DNA from: Alphaproteobacteria bacterium
GTDB taxonomy: Bacteria > Pseudomonadota > Alphaproteobacteria > SHVZ01
Assembly: GCA_016869375.1 (NCBI GenBank)
Contig: VGEH01000036.1
Coordinates: forward strand, 1-34,260
DNA length: 34,260 nt
Direction: 5' to 3'
A model generated the notes under the pieces. That model did no database searches and was not told the origin of the DNA. It worked only from the letters and a program-made list of their open reading frames with translations. Position numbers and translations under genes: made by a program. Shown one piece after another: positions 7,632 to 16,701 of this stretch. Within the stretch, counting starts at the first letter, position 1. Each line of letters begins with the position of its first letter.

Positions 7632-9587
7632 TTACCGGCGCCGGCGCTGCACGAGGTCGATCACGGCATCCTCGAAGGCTCGGGCGAAACGGTCGGGCGC
7701 CATCAGATCGGAGCCCTGGACTGCCGCCCGCAGCGTCCGGCGGAGCGCGGCGCGCCGCGACGGATCTCCGGCGAGAGCGACGGCGATCGCGACATACGCC
7801 TCGACGCTCCTCGCCACGAGATCCGCATGGCCGATCTTCGTCAGGAGATCCGTTCCCATCCGGCCGACGAAGCGCGTGCCCGCGAGGCTCACCACCGGCA
7901 CGCCCATCCACAGGGCTTCCATGGTCGCCGTGTTGCCGTTGTACGGAAAGGGATCGAGAACGACGTCCGTGGCCGCGACCCTGTCCAGGTGCTCGTCGCG
8001 CGCGAGCGTTCCGGCCTCGAAGACGATCCTGGACTCATCGATGCCCCGCCCGGCCATCACCCGCCTTACGCGAAGAGACACGGCCGGATCCCGGTAGAGG
8101 GTCCGATAGGCGAGCAGGAGCGAGGCGGACGGCACGAGGCGGAGGATCTCGGCCCAGGCCTCGAGCGCCGGGACCGAAAGCTTGGCCGGGTTGTTGAACG
8201 ATGCGAAGCGGACAGCCCCCGACCTCGCCGCCGCCGGCCGCTCGGCGAGCGGCGGAGCGAGAAACAGGGACGGGAGGCGGATCAGCCGCTCCGAGAACCA
8301 TTCGCTCGTATCCGCCGGATGCAGAACCTCGTCGGTGATCCAGGCGTCCATCTCCTCGAAGCCGCTGGTCGCTATGTCGTGAAGGCTGATCTGCAGCGGC
8401 GCGGCGCGGCGCGCGGGAAGGTGCCGCCGCATGCCCTCTTCGTGAGGCGCGAGGAAGACCAGGGCGTCGACGGCATCGGCGCGGACCAGCTCGGCCACGG
8501 ATCGGTCCGGCAGCCCCGTCGTATCGCGCCACACCTCGACCGAGGCCTCCAGACGATCGGTCAGCGCATCGCGATGACGCATATCGGCATAGGCGATGGT
8601 GCGGACGCGATCTCGTCGATGGTGGGCGAGCAGTCTCGCTACCTGCTGCGCCGTCGGATGCTCGCGCCAGGTGGCGGAGACATAGCCGATCGTGATCCGG
8701 CCATCCGCCCGCAACGGCGGCGCCGGACTCTGCGGATGATCGCCGCGCGCCTGCGCTGCTGCCGCACCGTAGAGCCGTCGACGTTGGGTTTCCGTCACCG
8801 TCGAGGCGTAGGACAACGCGCCGAGGCAGCTTGCCATCGCAGCCTGGCTGCCGGGGTCGGCCGCGAGCGCCCGCCGGAGCCAGGCGAGGCCTGCCTCGGC
8901 TTCGCCGATGGTGACGAGGACGGTTCCGAGCTCGCCGAGGAACGCCGCGTCCGACGGCGTGAGCAGCAGCGCCGGGAGGATGACGGCAAGCGCGGTCGAC
9001 GGGCGTTCCAGCCGGCGCTCGACGATCGCGAGGTTGAGCCGCGCGTCGACATAGAAGGGCGATGCCGCGACGGCCCGGTGGAGAAGAGCCGCGGCCTGCC
9101 GGTTCTCGTCGAGGTCGAGATGAAGGAGCCCGCGATTGTTGAGATAGACCGGGTTGGCCGGCGCGATCGTTCCGGCGCGATCGAACCACGAGGCGGCCGC
9201 CGCGAGCTCGCCCGAGTCCTTGAGCATGACGCCGAGATTGGTAAGGGCATCGCTCGTCGCCGGATCGAGGCCGATGCCGCGACGCGCGGCGACAAGCGCC
9301 GGCGCCGGTGAGCCATGCCGGATCAGCGCCGCTGCAAGCGATGCCCACAGCTCTCCGCGATCCGGCGCCAGCACGGCGGCGCGACGGAAGGCCGCCAGCC
9401 GCGGCATGCCGCCGCCGGCGGTCGACAGGATGCTGGCGAGATGCCAGGCCGCCCAGCTTCCGGGATCGGCCGCCAGAACGGCCCGCGCCGCTCTCCGCCC
9501 CTCGTCGGGCCTGCCGGCCTGCATCGCACTTACGACGGCATCGACGGTCGGCGCGTCGGCCGGCGCGGCAGGGGGGTTCGTGATCAT
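7632..9587 (-). CDS. TPR-GT41 glycosyltransferase 2, variant active-site loop
   Basis: A 651-aa protein. The start is set at ATG 9587 (MITNPPAAP) because the in-frame upstream extension is low-complexity and crosses the divergent promoter region. TPR units span about residues 12-250. GT41 landmarks are GYVSATWREHPTAQ (301-314, H310), RAAPLQISLHDIATSG (394-409), FNNPAKL (464-470, K469) and LDPFPYNGNTATMEALW (544-560). The usual DILVDLSGHT segment reads DALVFLAPHEEG (374-385), so the glycine before the histidine is replaced by proline and the next residues are acidic. This may alter donor or acceptor choice. It is the upstream gene of the pair and diverges from the nonulosonate synthase gene with a 142-bp shared intergenic region. 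Confidence 0.88.
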   Translation of the reverse strand: MITNPPAAPADAPTVDAVVSAMQAGRPDEGRRAARAVLAADPGSWAAWHLASILSTAGGGMPRLAAFRRAAVLAPDRGELWASLAAALIRHGSPAPALVAARRGIGLDPATSDALTNLGVMLKDSGELAAAASWFDRAGTIAPANPVYLNNRGLLHLDLDENRQAAALLHRAVAASPFYVDARLNLAIVERRLERPSTALAVILPALLLTPSDAAFLGELGTVLVTIGEAEAGLAWLRRALAADPGSQAAMASCLGALSYASTVTETQRRRLYGAAAAQARGDHPQSPAPPLRADGRITIGYVSATWREHPTAQQVARLLAHHRRDRVRTIAYADMRHRDALTDRLEASVEVWRDTTGLPDRSVAELVRADAVDALVFLAPHEEGMRRHLPARRAAPLQISLHDIATSGFEEMDAWITDEVLHPADTSEWFSERLIRLPSLFLAPPLAERPAAARSGAVRFASFNNPAKLSVPALEAWAEILRLVPSASLLLAYRTLYRDPAVSLRVRRVMAGRGIDESRIVFEAGTLARDEHLDRVAATDVVLDPFPYNGNTATMEALWMGVPVVSLAGTRFVGRMGTDLLTKIGHADLVARSVEAYVAIAVALAGDPSRRAALRRTLRAAVQGSDLMAPDRFARAFEDAVIDLVQRRRR

Positions 9588-9729
9588 CCGGGCGGTGGTG
9601 TACCGGCGAGGGTCATGGCGCGCAAGGCAAACGGCCCGTCGGATCCGATGCGGGGGTCGGGCTTTGCTATAGTCGAACGCGACGCACCTTCGCTCGCGCG
9701 CGACATCGGCCAGAAGCATCGAGGACAGG
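9588..9729. promoter_or_regulatory. Divergent promoter region, GT41-2 / nonulosonate synthase
   Basis: A 142-bp gap between divergent starts. TATAGT at 9668-9673 is a plausible -10 element for the plus-strand synthase gene, but no good -35 hexamer is visible 17 bp upstream. No operator was recognised. Confidence 0.35.
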
Positions 9730-10776
9730 ATGGGAAGCTTTCGTATCGGCGACAGGACGATCGGCGACGGTGCCCCCTGCTTCATCATCGCCGAGGCCGG
9801 CGTCAATCATGACGGCAATGTCGACGACGCGCATCGCCTGGTCGACGCGGCGGCGGAAGCAGGTGCCGATGCCGTCAAGTTCCAGACCTTCGACGCCGAA
9901 GCGCTGGCGACCGCGGATGCGCCGAAGGCGGCCTATCAGATAGAGACGACCGGGTCGGTCGAGACCCAGCGCGAGATGCTGAAGAGACTGGAGCTGCCGC
10001 GCGAAGCGCATGCCAAGCTCAAGGCGCATTGCGAGCAGCGCGGGCTGGTCTTCCTGTCGACGCCGTTCGATACCGGCAGCGTGGACTTCCTCGCGCGCCT
10101 CGGCGTCCTGGCGTTCAAGTCGCCGTCGCAGGAGATCATCAATCTTCCCTACCTCCGGCAGATCGCGCGGTTCCATCGGCCGATGATCGTCTCGACCGGC
10201 AACAGCACCATGGCGGAGGTCGATGCCGCAGTCGCCGTCATCGAGGCCGAGCGCGCGCCCTATGCCCTGCTGCATTGCGTCAGCCAGTATCCGGCCACCG
10301 CGGCATCGGCGAATTTGCGGGCGATGGAGACACTCAGGCGCGCCTACGATGTCCCCGTGGGCTTCTCCGATCATACGCTCGGCACGGCGGTGCCGATCGC
10401 CGCGGCGGCGCTCGGCGCGTCGATCATCGAGAAGCACTACACGCTGGACAAGACTCGCGCCGGACCGGATCACCGCGCGTCGCTGGAGCCGTCCGAGCTC
10501 ACGGCGATGGTGCGCGACATACGCGCCGCGGAAGCGGCGCTGGGCGACGGCCGCAAGCGCCCGGCGACCGGCGAGCCGGAGCTCGGCAAGGCGGCGCGAA
10601 AGAGTCTCGTCGCCGCCCGCGATCTGCCGGCCGGGGCCGTGCTCGATGCGACGACGATCGCGGTGAAGAGGCCGGGCACCGGCCTCTCCCCTGCCCTCAT
10701 CGATCTCGTCACTGGCCGCCGGCTGCGTACGCCGCTCGCCGAAGGCGCGTTGATCACGCTCGATGCGCTTCAGTAG
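9730..10776 (+). CDS. neuB: Nonulosonate synthase, NeuB/LegI family
   Basis: A 348-aa enzyme starting at ATG 9730, preceded by GAGGACAGG. The family condenses phosphoenolpyruvate with a six-carbon amino sugar (ManNAc or a diamino-dideoxy analogue) to a nine-carbon sialic, legionaminic or pseudaminic acid. The TIM-barrel landmarks are AEAGVNHDGN (21-30), KFQTF (50-54), STPFD (110-114), STGN (155-158), LLHCVSQYPA (180-189), GFSDHTLG (211-218), IEKHYTLDK (233-241) and GPDHRASLEP (245-254). A C-terminal SAF/antifreeze-like domain follows (about 290-347, KSLVAARDLPAGAVL). The LLHC segment favours the NeuB/LegI branch over PseI, which usually has LLKCTS. This is a weak inference and the exact substrate is open. 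No CMP-sugar synthetase, epimerase or aminotransferase lies in the window, so precursor and activation steps must be encoded elsewhere. Its stop is 3 bp from the convergent GT41-3 stop. Confidence 0.92.
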   Translation: MGSFRIGDRTIGDGAPCFIIAEAGVNHDGNVDDAHRLVDAAAEAGADAVKFQTFDAEALATADAPKAAYQIETTGSVETQREMLKRLELPREAHAKLKAHCEQRGLVFLSTPFDTGSVDFLARLGVLAFKSPSQEIINLPYLRQIARFHRPMIVSTGNSTMAEVDAAVAVIEAERAPYALLHCVSQYPATAASANLRAMETLRRAYDVPVGFSDHTLGTAVPIAAAALGASIIEKHYTLDKTRAGPDHRASLEPSELTAMVRDIRAAEAALGDGRKRPATGEPELGKAARKSLVAARDLPAGAVLDATTIAVKRPGTGLSPALIDLVTGRRLRTPLAEGALITLDALQ

Positions 10777-10779
10777 GGG

Positions 10780-12648
10780 CTAGCGACGGCCGGCCATCGT
10801 CTCGAAGGCGGCTTCCAGGTTGCGCGCGAAGCGCGGTCCGTTCATCAGGGGCGACGACGCCATGTCCTGGCGAAGCCTGCTCCGAAGACTTCGCCGCGCC
10901 TCCGCATCGCGTCCGAGCGCGACCGCGATCCGGACATAGCGCGCCTCGTCCTCGGCGCAGAGTTCGGCATGGCCGATCGTGGTCAGGTAGCTCAGCGACT
11001 GGCGCCCGGCGAAGCGGTCGGCCTCCAGGGTGACGAGCGGGACGCCCATCCACAGGGTCTCGACGGTCGAGAGGCCGCCGCAGAAAGGGAACGGGTCGAG
11101 AGCGACATCGATCCGGCCGTAGGTATCGAGGAACTGGCCGTAAGCCGTCCAGCCTTCGAGCGCGATCCGGTCATGGTCGACGCCGTGCTCGGCGAAAGCG
11201 GCAAGCACGCTTGCCCTCGCGATCGCCGCGTCGAACGCGCCATTCTTCAGGAGGAGGCGGGCGCCCGGCACGGCCTTCAGGATGCGCGCCCATGCCGCGA
11301 CGGTCGGCGGCGTGACCTTGGCGAGCGCGTTGCAGCTGCCGAAGGTGACGTAGCCCGTGCGGTCGGACGGTGGCGGCGCGACCTCTGGCGCGATCGAGGG
11401 CGGTGCATAGCAGACATAGCTGTCGGGCAGCCGCAGCACTTTCTCGCTGAACCAGCGCTCGTCGCCGTCCGGGATCAGCTGCCGGTCGGCGATCAGCCAG
11501 TCGATCGCCGACAGCCCCGTCGTGCCGAAATAGCCGATCCATGCCGCCTGCACCGGGGCCGGCTTGAGCGCGAAGAGCGAGAGACGCGATCCGCCCGTAT
11601 GCCCTGAAAGGTCGACGAGGATGTCGACCTTCTCGCGCGTCACGAGATCGAAAGCCTGGTCGTCGCCGATCGTCGAGATGTCGTGCCAGCCGGTTGCCGC
11701 GGCTCTGATCGTCGCGGTCACGGCATCGCCGCCGCGAGTCGTGGCGAAGCAGATCGTCTCGGCGCGCGTCCTGTCGAGATGGGGGAGAGCGCCGCTCAGA
11801 AAATACCCGACGGCATGCGTTCTGAAGTCGCCGGAGACCAGGCCGACGCGGAGCGGACCGGTCTTGCTCGTCGATGGTGCCGACGGTCCGCGGCGCGTCG
11901 GCGCGTGCCAGCGCTCCCACTGCCGGGCTTCCACCAGCAGATCGGCCGGCGAAGCGCTGCTGGCGTAGTTCAGGCACATGATGAAGGCCGAGCGCGCATC
12001 GGCGTGGCGCGGGTTCGCCGCGACGGCGCGACGGAAGAGCCCGACCGCCGCCTCGCTCTGTCCGATATCGCGAAGCGCCATGGCGCCGACCGCCAGCATG
12101 TCGCCTTCCCGCGGATCGAGCACCACGGCACGTCGTGCCGCACGGAAGGCGTCGCCGATGCGTCCCTTGCGGCGAAGGACGAGAGCGCGCAACGCCAGCG
12201 CCGCGCCGTTCGCGGAGGCGATTGCCAGGGCTCGCCCGGCCGCGACGTCGACGAAAGCCTCGTTGCCGGTCAGGTAGGCGACCGAGGCCAGCATCTGCCA
12301 CGACGCCGTGTGATCGGGCATCAGGCAGAGCGCCTGGCGCATGAGGGCGGCGCCCTGCTCCGGCGCGCCGAGATGCGTCCGCACCATCCCGAGGTTGATC
12401 CGCGCATCGATGAAGCCGGGATCCCGGGCGAGGGCGGCGGCGAAGGCCTGCGCCGCCTCCTGAAGCCGGCCGGCCATGGACAGCGAGACGCCCAGCCGGC
12501 CATGGAGCTCGGCGAGGCGGACATCCATGCCGGCGTCTCCCGGGTGCCGGCGGACGCCTTGCTCGAGGATCGCGATGGCGTCTCCGATCCGCCCCTCGCG
12601 AAGCGCGCCATCGGCCAGCGCCAGCTCGTTGGCGACGGAGGAGGTCAC
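10780..12648 (-). CDS. TPR-GT41 glycosyltransferase 3
   Basis: A 622-aa protein if GTG 12648 (VTSSVANELA) is the start, with AAGGA just upstream. Longer in-frame extensions run into the divergent gene and look non-coding. TPRs cover about residues 5-230. The GT41 domain has VGLVSGDFRTHAVGYF (268-283, H278), DILVDLSGHTGGSR (342-355), KPAPVQAAWIGYFGTTGL (362-379), CNALAKV (439-445, K444) and ALDPFPFCGGLSTVETLW (516-533). The WIGYFGTTG version of the loop is closest to canonical OGT (WLGYPGTSG). It is probably an active protein O-GlcNAc-type transferase of the cytosol. Convergent with neuB and divergent from GT41-4. Confidence 0.9.
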   Translation of the reverse strand: MTSSVANELALADGALREGRIGDAIAILEQGVRRHPGDAGMDVRLAELHGRLGVSLSMAGRLQEAAQAFAAALARDPGFIDARINLGMVRTHLGAPEQGAALMRQALCLMPDHTASWQMLASVAYLTGNEAFVDVAAGRALAIASANGAALALRALVLRRKGRIGDAFRAARRAVVLDPREGDMLAVGAMALRDIGQSEAAVGLFRRAVAANPRHADARSAFIMCLNYASSASPADLLVEARQWERWHAPTRRGPSAPSTSKTGPLRVGLVSGDFRTHAVGYFLSGALPHLDRTRAETICFATTRGGDAVTATIRAAATGWHDISTIGDDQAFDLVTREKVDILVDLSGHTGGSRLSLFALKPAPVQAAWIGYFGTTGLSAIDWLIADRQLIPDGDERWFSEKVLRLPDSYVCYAPPSIAPEVAPPPSDRTGYVTFGSCNALAKVTPPTVAAWARILKAVPGARLLLKNGAFDAAIARASVLAAFAEHGVDHDRIALEGWTAYGQFLDTYGRIDVALDPFPFCGGLSTVETLWMGVPLVTLEADRFAGRQSLSYLTTIGHAELCAEDEARYVRIAVALGRDAEARRSLRSRLRQDMASSPLMNGPRFARNLEAAFETMAGRR

Positions 12649-12733
12649 GCGTCCTTCAGCCTCGATCGCAGGCACTGATCCATTGACAGCCCTCGACCGT
12701 GCTTCGCATGGTGCCGCCGCCGCGGACGCGACT

Positions 12734-14794
12734 GTGGATCGGTGGACATTGGCCGAGCAGACCTTAGAGGCGGTGTTTAACGCGTCGGTGACGCTGCACC
12801 AAGCCGGCAATCTAGAGCAAGCCGCGCAAGGATATCGGCGCGTATTGGCCGCGGTGGCGCATCAGCCGGTCGTCCTGGGCTATCTCGGCATGGCCTTGGC
12901 GCAGGCGCAGCATCATGAAGGCGCGATCCCTCTGCTCCGTCGTGCCGCGCGCCTTGCGCCGGACGATGCGGCGATCCGCAGCAACCTTGCCACCAGCCTG
13001 ACGGCGACCGGGAGAAAGGCGGATGCGCGTGCCGAGTTCCGGCGCGCCACCGCTCTCGCGCCGTCCTTCTGCTCGCCGCATTTCAGCGGCGCCTTTCTGG
13101 CGCCGAACGAGGAAAGGAAAGTTGTCGAGCTCGGGCGCGCCGCGGCCAGCGATCCTGGCTTCGTTCCCGCTCTGCTCGCGCTCGCGATAGCGAATGACGG
13201 GCTCGGCCGATCCGCGGCGGCAGCGCGGTGGAGCCGGCGCGCCTCGGCTTCGACACCGCAGGACGGCCCCGTGCTGCTCGCTTGCATCGACCACGCGCTC
13301 GCCGAGCGCGACATCGAGAGGGCGCGCCTGCTCGCCCGACGCGCCCTGGCCTGCGGCGGCGAGCCTGCCGGAGCCTGGTTTCGTCTCGGCGGCATCGCGG
13401 AGAAGACCGGCGACATCGATGGCGCCGATCGCTGCTATCGCCACTCCCTCGTGCTCGAGCCAGCTTTTCCGGCGAGCCATGTCGCCCAAGGCTCGCTCGA
13501 GCTCGGCATCGGCCGACCGCGCCAGGCGGTGAATGCCTATGATCGCGCCTCGGCGAGCGGCGGCGGTCCGGAAGCCGAAGGCAACCGCGTCTTCGCCATG
13601 ACCTTTCTCGATCATGCCGATCCGCAATACGTGAACCGGGCGAACCGCACCTGGGCAGCCGCCAATGGCGCACGCGCCTCCAGCGGCGCGCTCCGCTCGC
13701 GCCGGTCTCCCCGTATCCGTGTGGGCTACGTATCTCCCGAGTTCGCCAAGCATGGGTTTCTCGCCCACCTCTTTCCTGCGCTCGACAATCACGATCGGAC
13801 CAGGATCGAACTCTTTGCCTACAGCCAGACGCCGGTCTTCGACGCGTGGAGCGCCGAGGTTCGGCGACGTGTCGATCATTGGCGCGACCTGACGCGCCTC
13901 TCATTGGACGACCAGGCCGCCAGCATCCAAGGCGATGGCATCGACGTCCTGGTAAACCTCACCGGCTACCTTGCCCATCACCGGCTGCTGTTCGCGCACC
14001 GCATCGCGCCCGTTCAGGTCGCCTATATCAATCATGTCTGCACCACCGGCCTTCCGACCATCGACGCACGCATGACCGATCCCTGGCTGGAGCCGGAGGC
14101 GGCACCGTTCCTCGATCCCGACGAGAGGCTCGTTCGTCTCGCGACCGGCTATCTGAGCTACGCGCCTCCGCCGGCTCCGCCGGTAAGCGCCCTGCCGGCG
14201 CTGGCGAACGGCTTCCTCACATTCGGGGTGTTCAACAACATCGCGAAGATCTCCGGCCGCGCGGTTGAGGCGTGGTCCGAGATACTCTCGCGGATACCGC
14301 GCTCGCGTATCCTGATCAAAGGCTATGGCCTGTCCGCGACGCGCGGCCGGGCGCTGCTGATCGACCATTTTCGGCAGAACGGGATCGACGAGTCGCGGGT
14401 CGAGCTGGTCGGCCACGTGCCGGGCGACCAGGATAACCTGGCGACGGTGGCGCGCGCCGATATTGCGCTCGATCCCTTCCCGTTCAACGGCGGCATGAGC
14501 ACGGGCGAGTGCCTGTGGATGGGCGTGCCGGTGGTCTCGCTCGCGGGTCCGAGCCTCGTGCACCGTGTCGGACTCACATTTCTCTCCCGGACGGGTCACT
14601 CGGACCTCGTCGCCTGGACGACGAAGGACTATGTCGACCGCGCGGTCGCGCTGGCGACGGACATAAGCGCTCTTGCGGAGCGACGCGGGCGGATGCGCGA
14701 ACGGCTCTCCCGCTCCGTCCTGTTCGATGGCGCCAGCCACACGCGCGAGCTCGAAGCCGCGTTCGAGACGCTTCTCAACGAACGTCGGGCGTGA
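12734..14794 (+). CDS. TPR-GT41 glycosyltransferase 4
   Basis: The start is uncertain. GTG 12734 (VDRWTLAEQT) gives 686 aa; TTG 12683 and TTG 12749 are also in frame and no strong Shine-Dalgarno sequence decides. TPR units span about residues 8-270. GT41 signatures are GYVSPEFAKHGFLAHL (331-346, H340; the usual proline after His is Gly), DVLVNLTGYLAHHR (404-417), IAPVQVAYINHVCTTGL (424-440), FNNIAKI (500-506, K505) and ALDPFPFNGGMSTGECLW (578-595). The VNLTGY and INHVCTTG versions differ from the other five paralogues, so it forms its own branch. Its 3' end overlaps the convergent GT41-5 gene by 20 bp. Confidence 0.88.
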   Translation: MDRWTLAEQTLEAVFNASVTLHQAGNLEQAAQGYRRVLAAVAHQPVVLGYLGMALAQAQHHEGAIPLLRRAARLAPDDAAIRSNLATSLTATGRKADARAEFRRATALAPSFCSPHFSGAFLAPNEERKVVELGRAAASDPGFVPALLALAIANDGLGRSAAAARWSRRASASTPQDGPVLLACIDHALAERDIERARLLARRALACGGEPAGAWFRLGGIAEKTGDIDGADRCYRHSLVLEPAFPASHVAQGSLELGIGRPRQAVNAYDRASASGGGPEAEGNRVFAMTFLDHADPQYVNRANRTWAAANGARASSGALRSRRSPRIRVGYVSPEFAKHGFLAHLFPALDNHDRTRIELFAYSQTPVFDAWSAEVRRRVDHWRDLTRLSLDDQAASIQGDGIDVLVNLTGYLAHHRLLFAHRIAPVQVAYINHVCTTGLPTIDARMTDPWLEPEAAPFLDPDERLVRLATGYLSYAPPPAPPVSALPALANGFLTFGVFNNIAKISGRAVEAWSEILSRIPRSRILIKGYGLSATRGRALLIDHFRQNGIDESRVELVGHVPGDQDNLATVARADIALDPFPFNGGMSTGECLWMGVPVVSLAGPSLVHRVGLTFLSRTGHSDLVAWTTKDYVDRAVALATDISALAERRGRMRERLSRSVLFDGASHTRELEAAFETLLNERRA

Positions 14795-16664
14795 CGTACC
14801 GCCGCCACATCAAGCGATAGGCTTCCTCGACGGAAGCTGCCACGGCGCGGCCATCGAGGAGCGTCGAGGTCCGCATGCGCTCGCGCAGCTCGTCGCGAAG
14901 CCGGGCCCGATAGGAGCCGTCCAAAGCCAGCCGCCGCGCTACCGCGATATAGGCGTCGTCGTCGGCGGCGACCAGATCGTGGAGGTCCAGCCGCCACAGG
15001 ATGGCGGCGGATTGCCGCGACACCGGCCGGCTGCCGGCACGCGTCACCACCGGCACTCCCATCCACAGCGCTTCCACCGTCGTGAGGCAGCCCGAAAACG
15101 GGAAAGGATCGAGGGCGACATCGACATCGCCATACTCGGCCAGCATGGCGGCGTGCGGCGTGGCGCCGCGGAGGATCAGGCGATCGCCCGTGATGCCGTA
15201 TCGCTTGAACCGCGCGGCGATGCTGCTCCGGACTCCGGCATCGTCGAGCGATGCCCATTTGAGCAGGAGGCGTGCGCCCGGCGTCGAGGCGAGGAGCCGC
15301 GCCCAGAGCGCGATCGTGTCCTCGCTCAGCTTGCCGAGGTTGTTGAAGCAGCCGAAGTTGATCGCGTCGCCCGCGCCGCGCTGCGCCGGCGCCGGCGCAT
15401 AGCTTGGCGGATGATAGGCGAAGCGGCCGGCCGGCAGGGCGACGACCTCCTCGACGAAGCGGTCGCGGCGATCCGCCGGCACTTCCCAGGCATCGGTCAG
15501 CATGCAGTCGATCTGAGGCAGGCCGGTGCCGTCGAAATAGCCGAGCCAGGTCGCCTGCACCGGCGCCGGTCGGCGCGCGAACATCTGAAGGCGATGATGC
15601 GCGGTGTGGCCGGAGAGATCGACGAGGATGTCGATCCGATCCTCGCGGATGCGATGCGCCAGTGCGGCATCGTCCATGCGGCTCGCATCGATCCAGGCAT
15701 CCGACGCGTCGCGGATCGCTTCCGTCAGCCCGTCGCCGAGATCGCGTGTGGCGTAGCAGGCGACGCTGACGCGGGCACGGTCGTGTGCCGCGAGAACGGG
15801 GAAGAGAAAGAAGCCGACGGGGTGAAGGCCGAGATCCGGCGACACATAGCCGATCGACAGCCGGCGGTCGGGCTCGCGTGAATTAACGAAAGGACGACGA
15901 TCCTCCTCCTCCAGGCCCTTTGCATGCCTCGCCGCCCAGGCCCGATGCGCCGCGGCGAGCGCTTCATCGCCGATGGACGGATCGAACTGCAGGCACTGCA
16001 GCAGGTTCGACTCCGTCATCGCCGCCATCGGCGACGCCGCGAGCGCGCGGCGATAGCCGATCAGCGCCGCCGGCACCTCGGCGGTATCGCGAAGGGTCGT
16101 CGCCAGGTTGTTCCAGCCGCGAGGCTCGGCGGGCGCAAGCGCGATGGCCTGGCGATACGCGCCGATGGCGGAGGTCAGGCGCCCTTCTCCCTTGGCGATG
16201 TTGCCGAGGTTGACGAAGGGGCTCGACCAGATCCGGGACGCGAGCGACCGCCGCAAGACCGTCCCGGCACCGTCCGGCGGGAGAGCCGCGGCGAGATCCA
16301 GCAGCGCGCCGGGATCCGCAGGATCGAGAGCGAGACCCTTTCTCAGGCGCTCGCCGGCGACCTCGATGGCGCCGTCGCGCAAGGCTTGGCGCGCTTCCGC
16401 CAGAAACGCCTGGCCAAGGACGACCGGCAAGGCCGGGTCGCCCGGCTCGATGCTGCGCGCGCGCGCGAGCCAGCGATGAGCCTCATGGGCGCCGCTCGTC
16501 TGCAGCGCGATCTCGGCCATGCGGATCGCCGTCATGGCCAGCGCCGGCTCGACCGAGGCCGCGGCCTTGAGACAGACGATGATGCGAGGAACGTCCTGCC
16601 TGGATGCCGCTTCGATCGCGTCCGCGATCAGCGCCGCGGCCGAACGGGACTCGCCGGCGGTCAT
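14775..16664 (-). CDS. TPR-GT41 glycosyltransferase 5
   Basis: A 629-aa protein starting at ATG 16664. Helical repeats span residues 10-225, with TPR units clearest at SPFVNLGNIAKGEGRLTSAI and RGWNNLATTLRDTAEVPAAL. The GT41 domain has GYVSPDLGLHPVGFF (272-286, H281), DILVDLSGHTAHHRLQMFA (345-363), RPAPVQATWLGYFDGTGL (365-382), FNNLGKL (440-446, K445) and ALDPFPFSGCLTTVEALW (517-534). All canonical OGT-type positions are present. It is transcribed toward GT41-4 and overlaps it tail-to-tail for 20 bp (14775-14794). The SecB-like gene lies upstream on the same strand with a 37-bp gap, so the two may be one transcript. Confidence 0.9.
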   Translation of the reverse strand: MTAGESRSAAALIADAIEAASRQDVPRIIVCLKAAASVEPALAMTAIRMAEIALQTSGAHEAHRWLARARSIEPGDPALPVVLGQAFLAEARQALRDGAIEVAGERLRKGLALDPADPGALLDLAAALPPDGAGTVLRRSLASRIWSSPFVNLGNIAKGEGRLTSAIGAYRQAIALAPAEPRGWNNLATTLRDTAEVPAALIGYRRALAASPMAAMTESNLLQCLQFDPSIGDEALAAAHRAWAARHAKGLEEEDRRPFVNSREPDRRLSIGYVSPDLGLHPVGFFLFPVLAAHDRARVSVACYATRDLGDGLTEAIRDASDAWIDASRMDDAALAHRIREDRIDILVDLSGHTAHHRLQMFARRPAPVQATWLGYFDGTGLPQIDCMLTDAWEVPADRRDRFVEEVVALPAGRFAYHPPSYAPAPAQRGAGDAINFGCFNNLGKLSEDTIALWARLLASTPGARLLLKWASLDDAGVRSSIAARFKRYGITGDRLILRGATPHAAMLAEYGDVDVALDPFPFSGCLTTVEALWMGVPVVTRAGSRPVSRQSAAILWRLDLHDLVAADDDAYIAVARRLALDGSYRARLRDELRERMRTSTLLDGRAVAASVEEAYRLMWRRYVTPDVR

Positions 16665-16701
16665 GCGCCGGTTCGTCCTGCCGGTCCGAGATCGGGCGAC
16701 T

